A DNA stretch of 64,000 nt, from positions 248,001 to 312,000 of the forward strand of contig MKUW01000007.1 in NCBI GenBank assembly GCA_001899005.1, read 5' to 3'. The notes below the pieces were generated by a model. It had not been told where the DNA came from. It made no database searches and was given only the letters and a program-made list of their open reading frames with translations. Both the position numbers and the translations under genes were made by a program. The DNA is from Chloroflexi bacterium 44-23. GTDB taxonomy: Bacteria > Chloroflexota > Anaerolineae > Anaerolineales > Anaerolineaceae. This document shows positions 59,129-64,000 of the stretch, in pieces; positions within the stretch are counted from its first letter, which is position 1, and every line of letters begins with the position of its first letter.

Positions 59129-59389
59129 ATGGCGCATAAAAAAGGTGGTGGATCCAGCCGGAATGGTCGTGATAGCAACTCACAGCGTCTGGGCGTTAAG
59201 CGCTATGCTGGTGAAAAGGTGTTATCCGGTAATATTTTAGTCCGTCAACGTGGAACGCACATTAAACCAGGTGTTAATGTTGGACGTGGTAGTGATGATA
59301 CACTTTTTGCAACAGTTGATGGTGTTGTAGAGTATATTACACTGCATAACGGCCGTAAGTGTGTAAATGTTATGCAGAAAGAAGCATAA
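59129..59389 (+). CDS. rpmA: Ribosomal protein L27
   Basis: L27 lies near the peptidyl-transferase centre. The 86-residue protein begins [15 protein letters not shown], the highly conserved N-terminus without the Firmicutes-type cleavable extension, and continues [11 protein letters not shown] and [23 protein letters not shown]. It starts 5 bases after the rplU stop; its ribosome binding site GGAG overlaps the end of rplU. A weak structured region (59403-59438, CCAT/ATGG, CGTG/CACG) lies between it and rpmE. Confidence 0.97.
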   Translation: MAHKKGGGSSRNGRDSNSQRLGVKRYAGEKVLSGNILVRQRGTHIKPGVNVGRGSDDTLFATVDGVVEYITLHNGRKCVNVMQKEA

Positions 59390-59467
59390 CAAATATCAAC
59401 TGCCATTCGTGTCTTCGTACAAGAAAGCACGGATATGGTATTTTGAAAAAAGAAAGGTTTTACGGCT

Positions 59468-59929
59468 ATGAAAAAAGATATCCATCCGAAATTTTATCCG
59501 GATGCCGTTGTAACATGTGCTTGTGGAAATACCTGGATAACAGGCTCTACTCGCAAGGAAATTAAAACAGAAGTTTGTTCATCCTGTCACCCATTCTTCA
59601 CTGGGCAGCAGCAACGAATTATCGATATTGAAGGCCAGGTAGATCGATTCTACAAACGCCTTCAGGCTCGCCAGGATTATGTAGAGAATGTCAAAGTTCG
59701 TGAAGAGTCAAAGACATCCTTGGATCGTCCAATTACGGAATTGGAATTAAGCTCACGCATCACCGATTCGCTATTGAAAGCAGACCTCGATAATGTTGGC
59801 AAAGTGATTGCATTGATGGAAAAAGGCGAAGCAGCCATTCTTGGTGTTGAAGGGTTTGGAAGAAAATCCTTAATCGATCTAAAGAAACGTTTGCGTGCAC
59901 TCGGTTACGAAGTACCAGAAACTTTCTAA
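59468..59929 (+). CDS. rpmE: Ribosomal protein L31 fused to an RNA polymerase alpha-CTD-like domain
   Basis: Residues 1-66 are a complete zinc-type L31: [19 protein letters not shown], then [14 protein letters not shown] and VDRFYKRL, with zinc ligands Cys17, Cys19, Cys37 and Cys40. A charged linker (about 67-87) leads to a second domain, residues 88-150, that reads like the alpha-subunit C-terminal domain: [18 protein letters not shown], then [17 protein letters not shown]. Aligned to E. coli alpha, Arg97 matches R265, Gly131 G296, Lys133 K298 and Ser134 S299. N268, C269 and E302 are replaced by Asp100, Ser101 and Asp137, and three residues are inserted before Gly131. Normal L31 is about 70 residues. 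The frame is unbroken through both domains. Confidence 0.92.
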   Translation: MKKDIHPKFYPDAVVTCACGNTWITGSTRKEIKTEVCSSCHPFFTGQQQRIIDIEGQVDRFYKRLQARQDYVENVKVREESKTSLDRPITELELSSRITDSLLKADLDNVGKVIALMEKGEAAILGVEGFGRKSLIDLKKRLRALGYEVPETF

Positions 59930-59950
59930 CCATTCTAAATCGTTGACATA

Positions 59951-59975
59951 ATACAGCCTGAATTTCAGGCTGTAT
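59951..59975 (+). terminator. Rho-independent terminator after rpmE
   Basis: ATACAGCCTGA (59951-59961) pairs with TCAGGCTGTAT (59965-59975), an 11-bp stem with a 3-nt loop. TTTATTA follows. It closes the rplU-rpmA-rpmE unit. Confidence 0.8.
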
Positions 59976-60039
59976 TTTATTACAACATCAATTCTAAAAT
60001 TTGATAGAATTTAGAAAAGGTAATGCGGGAGGTTGACGA

Positions 60040-60612
60040 ATGAAGCATCATGCTGGATCAATCGAAGTTGTGTGCGGTTCAATGTTCTGTGGCAAAACAG
60101 AAGAATTGATCCGGAGATTGCGACGGGCAGTGATTGCACGCCAAAATGTCCAAGTTTTCAAACCGGTTATCGATAACCGTTATCAACTGGAGAAAGTTGC
60201 GTCGCATAATGGCGAAGCTTTTGAAGCTACATCGGTAAGTTCGATTGAAGAGCTAATGAAAAAATTGAACCCCGAAACCACGGTAGTAGGGATTGATGAA
60301 GCTCAATTTTTTGATGAAGATCTTTTCACTGCTGTAAAAACCTTGGCAAGTAGGGGGATTCGTGTGATTGTAGTGGGACTTGACACTGATTTTCGCAGTG
60401 AACCTTTTGGTGTAATGCCACAAATAATGGCAATTGCCGAAAGGGTTGATAAATTACACGCAATTTGCATGGTTTGTGGTGAACCTGCCAGCCGAACTCA
60501 ACGCCTGGTTAATGGAAAACCGGCGCATTACGATGACCCTGTTATTATTATCGGCGCCTCAGAAATGTACGAAGCTCGGTGTACCTTACACCACCAAGTT
60601 CCTAGAAATTGA
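60040..60612 (+). CDS. tdk: Thymidine kinase
   Basis: This type II thymidine kinase phosphorylates deoxythymidine with ATP in nucleoside salvage. The 190-residue protein has the P-loop GSMFCGKT (residues 13-20), the Walker B-like [14 protein letters not shown], and the [10 protein letters not shown] segment. The zinc-binding lasso region has [13 protein letters not shown], and [16 protein letters not shown] carries the last Cys and His. GGGAGG precedes the ATG. Hpt follows after 8 bases, giving a small nucleotide-salvage unit. Confidence 0.96.
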   Translation: MKHHAGSIEVVCGSMFCGKTEELIRRLRRAVIARQNVQVFKPVIDNRYQLEKVASHNGEAFEATSVSSIEELMKKLNPETTVVGIDEAQFFDEDLFTAVKTLASRGIRVIVVGLDTDFRSEPFGVMPQIMAIAERVDKLHAICMVCGEPASRTQRLVNGKPAHYDDPVIIIGASEMYEARCTLHHQVPRN

Positions 60613-60620
60613 GGATATGA

Positions 60621-61178
60621 ATGCGAAATTATCGTGAATTTTTGGCTGAGGTATTAATTTCAGAAGAACAATTACATAAACGTATTGTTGAACTAGGGGA
60701 ACAATTATCTAGCGATTATCAGTCTTCAGATCGGCTTGTCCTGGTTTGTATTTTACGAGGTGGGGTTGTGTTCCTGACTGATTTGATGCGTCAAATCAGT
60801 GTTCCCCATGCAATTGAGTTTATGGCAGTCGAATCCTATGGATCCGGTGCTCGAGAAACAAGCGGGCATATTCGCATTTCGCATGACTTGAATACAGATA
60901 TTCGAGGTTGCGATGTCATTCTGGTCGAAGATATCGTCGATAGTGGCCGTACGCTCGCATCTGTTCTTGAACTGCTTTCCACAAGAAAACCCCGTTCTCT
61001 TCAAGTTTGCACCTTGTTGGATAAAGCCACCCGTCGTGAAGTGGAAGTGCCGGTAAAATATGTAGGGTTCACCATTCCCAATAAATTTGTATTTGGTTAT
61101 GGCCTAGATTTGGATGATTTGTATCGCAATTTACCTTTTGTAGGTGTAGTTGACGAAATTAAATACAAAACCGGGTAA
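60621..61178 (+). CDS. hpt: Hypoxanthine phosphoribosyltransferase
   Basis: This enzyme joins hypoxanthine (or guanine) with PRPP to give IMP or GMP. The 185-residue protein shows LVCILRGGVVFLTDLMRQI, MAVESYGSGARETSGHIRI and the PRPP-binding motif VILVEDIVDSGRTL. KYVGFTIPNKFVFGYGLDLDDLYRNLP near the C-terminus is typical of bacterial Hpt. It lies between tdk and cca, 8 bases from each. It offers a salvage fate for hypoxanthine made by the adenine deaminase at 34754-36556. Confidence 0.97.
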   Translation: MRNYREFLAEVLISEEQLHKRIVELGEQLSSDYQSSDRLVLVCILRGGVVFLTDLMRQISVPHAIEFMAVESYGSGARETSGHIRISHDLNTDIRGCDVILVEDIVDSGRTLASVLELLSTRKPRSLQVCTLLDKATRREVEVPVKYVGFTIPNKFVFGYGLDLDDLYRNLPFVGVVDEIKYKTG

Positions 61179-61186
61179 ACAAGCAG

Positions 61187-62668
61187 ATGCTTTTTCTATT
61201 TGATCCTGAAATTGAAGAACTTTTCAAGGTTCTTACATTTCAATTGAAGGAAGGTGAAATAGCCTATCTGGTTGGTGGAGCAGTCAGAGATATCGTATGG
61301 CAGCAGACAAATCATGACCTTGATATTGCGTTGCTTGGCGATGTACAATCCTATGGGCGAAGGGTGGCGGATGCGATTGGTGCCACCTTTTTTGTACTGA
61401 ACGATAAATTTAACACAGTCAGGGTTATCTTAACGCTCGATGATGGCAGTCGTATGAATTTGGATATTGTTAAGTTGCGCGTAAACACCATTGAAGAAGA
61501 CTTAAAATTGCGAGATTTTACCATCAATGCAATGGCGATTAATTTAGTAGAACGAAACAGGTTAATCGACCCATTCGATGCGATAGATGATTTACAAAGT
61601 AGAAAGATTATTGCATGCAGTCAGCGGAGTTTCACGGATGATCCCATTCGTATATTGCGTGCGTTGCGCCAATCGATTGAGCTAAATTGTATTATTGAAA
61701 AAAATACAGTTAAGCGCTTAAAAGAAGCGATCCCTTTATTGAGGTCAATTTCAAATGAGCGCATTCGTGATGAATTTTTCAGACTCCTGGATGGTAAAAA
61801 TATTCCTCAAGCGCTGCAAGCATTGGATCACATAAAAGCCCTTGAGATCATAATCCCTGAAGTTGTTGACCTGAAAGAAAGTTCTTCTGAACGAATGAAA
61901 GGTGAAAACAACTGGCAATCCACATTGAATGGTATCAATCAATTTGCATTTCTGGATGAAATTTTACTTCACAAAACTGGTTCAGCAGCTGCCAATAACC
62001 TGATTGGAGGTCAGGTTTTACTGGCATTAGGTAAATATCGCAATGATCTCGCCAGTCTTTTTCAAACAAAGCTGCATATTGACCGAAGCCTTCGATCTCT
62101 ATTTTATTACCTGCTTCTCTTCAGTCATATGGGAAACCGCAAAGATACTGGAGTACGGAAAGCGGATCGGTCTGAAAATGTCCCGAAAAAGTTTATCCAT
62201 CGCAGCAAAATTTTAGCATTAAGTAATCATGAAATTAAATATTTTACGCCTGTTTTGCAAAATCTAGATGCTGTCCACTTGCTTACAAAAACGCAGAAAA
62301 CCCTAACCGGTTCGCAAGTTTACGCTTTTTTTCATAAAACAGGTGAGAGTGGAATTCTGTTGTGTTTGGCATCACTGGCTGAATCATTAGCAATTGGCAG
62401 GCATCGCGATGATTTCCATCAATTTGAGGTTGAACTTGATATTGTACAACAATTATTTCTCGGATACTTCCAAAAAAAAGAAGAATGGGTAAAGCCTCAG
62501 CAGTGGTTGGATGGTCATGAAGTGGGCGGGTTATTGAAAACAGAGGATAAAAATCAAACCGGCTACTGGCTAGAAAAACTTAATTCAGCCTCAGCGAATA
62601 AACAAATAACCAGCAAACAGGAAGCCATTGATTTTATTCGAACAAATTATTCGGCAAAATCTTCCTGA
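61187..62668 (+). CDS. cca: CCA-adding tRNA nucleotidyltransferase/poly(A) polymerase family protein
   Basis: This class II nucleotidyltransferase adds or repairs tRNA 3'-CCA ends, or adds poly(A). The 493-residue protein has the head-domain motifs AYLVGGAVRDIVWQ and HDLDIALLGD (catalytic Asp pair), then DLKLRDFTINAMAINL, IDPFDAIDDLQSRKI, and the nucleobase-recognition region SFTDDPIRILRALR. The C-terminal part, from about residue 240, is less conserved and has no clear HD metal site. tRNA-CCA versus poly(A) activity cannot be separated by eye. It ends the tdk-hpt-cca group. Confidence 0.88.
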   Translation: MLFLFDPEIEELFKVLTFQLKEGEIAYLVGGAVRDIVWQQTNHDLDIALLGDVQSYGRRVADAIGATFFVLNDKFNTVRVILTLDDGSRMNLDIVKLRVNTIEEDLKLRDFTINAMAINLVERNRLIDPFDAIDDLQSRKIIACSQRSFTDDPIRILRALRQSIELNCIIEKNTVKRLKEAIPLLRSISNERIRDEFFRLLDGKNIPQALQALDHIKALEIIIPEVVDLKESSSERMKGENNWQSTLNGINQFAFLDEILLHKTGSAAANNLIGGQVLLALGKYRNDLASLFQTKLHIDRSLRSLFYYLLLFSHMGNRKDTGVRKADRSENVPKKFIHRSKILALSNHEIKYFTPVLQNLDAVHLLTKTQKTLTGSQVYAFFHKTGESGILLCLASLAESLAIGRHRDDFHQFEVELDIVQQLFLGYFQKKEEWVKPQQWLDGHEVGGLLKTEDKNQTGYWLEKLNSASANKQITSKQEAIDFIRTNYSAKSS

Positions 62669-62740
62669 TCCAAGTCCGGCTTTGCAACTTTAATTGCCTT
62701 GGTTTGTTTAAACTGGTTCTGTGGGTTTTTCGCAGCGGTA

Positions 62741-62783
62741 TTAAATTTGTAGAAAAGAGCATTATTTTAAACCACAAATTTAA
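62741..62783. repeat. Inverted repeat between convergent genes
   Basis: TTAAATTTGT (62741-62750) and ACAAATTTAA (62774-62783) form a perfect 10-bp inverted repeat with a 23-nt spacer, between the cca and zinc-ribbon genes. The stem is AT-only apart from one G-C pair, so it is a weak candidate for a bidirectional terminator. Confidence 0.4.
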
Positions 62784-62844
62784 CTTAACTCACCATCATA
62801 GGCGATTAACATGAACATGTTGACAGGGTACTTACCCAACTTAT

Positions 62845-63141
62845 TTATGGATAGATTTCGTCCAGAATTGGGGCGTAATGACAGCGACAACCTTTTGGAT
62901 GCGAGCATCCTTCGGTTGGTAAATGTGGCAATGCATGCTTGGCGTAAACACCTTCCATTTGAAGGCAGGTTGGGCAGCAATCCTTTGCAACACTAATACG
63001 AATGGCTGTGACGCGTGGATTGTTTAACAACTTTACACGTGCAATGGAGGTTTCTGAGAATTCTGAAAGGTCAGCCCCGCAATTCAAACAGAACTTTTCA
63101 CTATCTGGGGAGATATGGTGACATTTTGAACAGGTTTGCAC
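62845..63141 (-). CDS. Small zinc-ribbon protein with a Cys/His C-terminal motif
   Basis: This protein of about 98 residues has two metal-binding regions and no known function. The N-terminal zinc ribbon is CSKCHHISPDSEKFCLNCG (two CxxC pairs). The C-terminal half contains CCPTCLQMEGVYA, then GCSHPKGCRCHYAPILDEIYP. The pattern C..C...(D/E)G...HP..CRC...P is reminiscent of the C-terminal motif of Mu gpF/SPP1 gp7-like head proteins, but no other phage gene is nearby. I favour a GTG start at 63141, with CGAGG upstream. An in-frame ATG at 63207 would add 22 residues without a ribosome binding site. Confidence 0.65.
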   Translation of the reverse strand: MQTCSKCHHISPDSEKFCLNCGADLSEFSETSIARVKLLNNPRVTAIRISVAKDCCPTCLQMEGVYAKHALPHLPTEGCSHPKGCRCHYAPILDEIYP

Positions 63142-63359
63142 AATTTCCTCGCGATGGTAATTTTCTTTTATTTTACTATGAATTGATATGAACACATACA
63201 GTGCCATGGGAAAACGATGCTTTTCAAGTTATCTTAAATTAATTGGAAAGTCTCCTCATATAACCATTTTAATACTTGGAAAATACGAGAAGAAAAAACA
63301 CTTTTTGAATGGCTTTCTCAAAAAGTGTTTACAAAGGTTGGTTTAGTGAGCAAATATTG

Positions 63360-63749
63360 CTAACAAAGTGCCAGGTTTTGTTTTTCTTTGAGTGCTCTGC
63401 GGATCAAATTGTTTATGTGGGCGATTAATACACTGCTGGTTACTGGTTTGATTAAATAATCGTCAGCGCCGGCATCCAGGGCGGCTGCCACCAAGCCTGG
63501 GCTATCTAAAGCCGAAAGAATCAAAATTGGAACATCATTAAAAGTGCGTATTTCTTTACAAACCTGCCAGCCGTCCATTTCCGGCATCATCAAATCCAGG
63601 ATAATAATCTGAGGGCTGAAAGTTTTTGTCATGTTAATGCCTGAGCGGCCATCGTTGACAGTACGAATTTCCGCCCCTGTTTGACGTAATAAAAGCTTAA
63701 GCAGGTCCGTCATAGCCGGATCATCATCAATAACCAATATTTTAATCAT
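63360..63749 (-). CDS. Single-domain response regulator
   Basis: This is a CheY-like receiver domain of 129 residues without an output domain. The acidic pocket is IDDDP (Asp8-Asp10) and the phospho-acceptor is Asp52 in IILDLMMPEMDGWQVC. The switch Ser is in ILILSALD and the conserved Lys in DDYLIKPV. The ATG at 63749 has a strong AGGAGG upstream; longer in-frame starts are not needed. No histidine kinase lies in the window, so its partner is unknown. Confidence 0.93.
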   Translation of the reverse strand: MIKILVIDDDPAMTDLLKLLLRQTGAEIRTVNDGRSGINMTKTFSPQIIILDLMMPEMDGWQVCKEIRTFNDVPILILSALDSPGLVAAALDAGADDYLIKPVTSSVLIAHINNLIRRALKEKQNLALC

Positions 63750-64000
63750 TACACCTCCTGGCAATTTACTTTCTCTATTATCAACCATATTCTTTCGTTT
63801 CCACTTTGCAGATGATTTACAGGATACCGACATAATCTGGTTTAAAACTGGCATATTTGTAAAGAGACTGTAAGAGAATTAAAAATACTAAAAAAAATTG
63901 AACCAACAATCTTAACAAATTGTTAATCAAATCTGAAAACAAGCTCAGTCATCCTAACCTTCACTATGGTAAAATGATATCTTGATGAATGTGGGCTATT

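Noticed and set aside
62741..62783. CRISPR or transposon terminal repeats
   Set aside because: It is a single AT-rich inverted pair with a 23-base spacer; no repeat-spacer series and no transposase gene exist in the window.
63970..64000. Start of a leaderless plus-strand gene (TAAAAT at 63970-63975, ATG at 63985)
   Set aside because: Only five codons remain before the window ends, so coding cannot be judged.

Overview
This window is a moderately AT-rich, gene-dense bacterial chromosome segment with mostly housekeeping and catabolic genes. I see no rRNA, tRNA, CRISPR array, insertion sequence or prophage. The lifestyle suggested is anaerobic and heterotrophic. The evidence is a purine/hydantoin catabolic cluster of the YgeW/YgeY/carbamate kinase type, a SelB translation factor for selenocysteine, a methylmalonyl-CoA mutase subunit with its epimerase, and an orphan Complex-I-like ion-translocating module. 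Thr/Pro-rich (PTPTP-type) extracytoplasmic linkers, many lipoproteins and the overall gene style are what I would expect of an Anaerolineae-like member of Chloroflexota. That placement is inference and was not tested by any search.

Layout. 1-2060 (minus): a polar amino-acid ABC transporter. 2300-5946 (plus): phosphopentomutase, flippase-like membrane protein, PHP phosphoesterase and RsmG. 5954-9430 (minus): RecF, peptide deformylase and a cyclic-nucleotide-binding/PH-domain membrane protein. 9506-19782: a serine beta-lactamase-like protein, a HAD-HD fusion, a DinG helicase-exonuclease, RsmI, a Fur-family regulator, a TPR protein, a CopD-like protein and an ArnT/PMT-like glycosyltransferase. 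19791-25003 (minus): RimO, a RodZ-like protein with a duplicated HTH, L9, a PII-like protein and a CPA2 antiporter. 25121-33177: methylmalonyl-CoA mutase, epimerase, an MFS protein, UvrA and FolD.

33263-51787 is the main accessory system. It holds 8-oxoguanine deaminase (product urate), adenine deaminase, a GntR/UTRA regulator, YgeY hydrolase, a YgeW-like carbamoyltransferase, carbamate kinase and a complete BMP-type nucleoside ABC importer. It also holds two fold-type II PLP enzymes, a GT2 glycosyltransferase, a conserved protein of unknown function and a dihydropyrimidinase/hydantoinase. Together these plausibly import nucleosides or purines, deaminate the bases, open the rings, and recover carbamoyl groups as ATP through carbamoyl phosphate and carbamate kinase. 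YgeX, YgfK and xanthine dehydrogenase are not in the window. The cluster therefore looks like a variant of the anaerobic purine/urate degradation gene set.

51797-55375 is a three-gene NuoL/M/N plus HyfE/NuoK-like membrane module. 55451-62668 carries a coiled-coil protein, SelB, then rplU-rpmA-rpmE, tdk, hpt and cca. The rpmE gene encodes ribosomal protein L31 fused to a domain resembling the C-terminal domain of the RNA polymerase alpha subunit, which is the most striking single gene in the window. 62845-63749 (minus) holds a zinc-ribbon protein and a single-domain response regulator.

Two sequence-level patterns cut across the genes. First, at least five genes have a TATAAT/TATACT box only 6-9 bases before the start codon and no Shine-Dalgarno sequence, which predicts leaderless mRNAs. 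Second, an approximately 85-nt element with nested, compensatory base-paired stems occurs twice, upstream of uvrA and upstream of folD.
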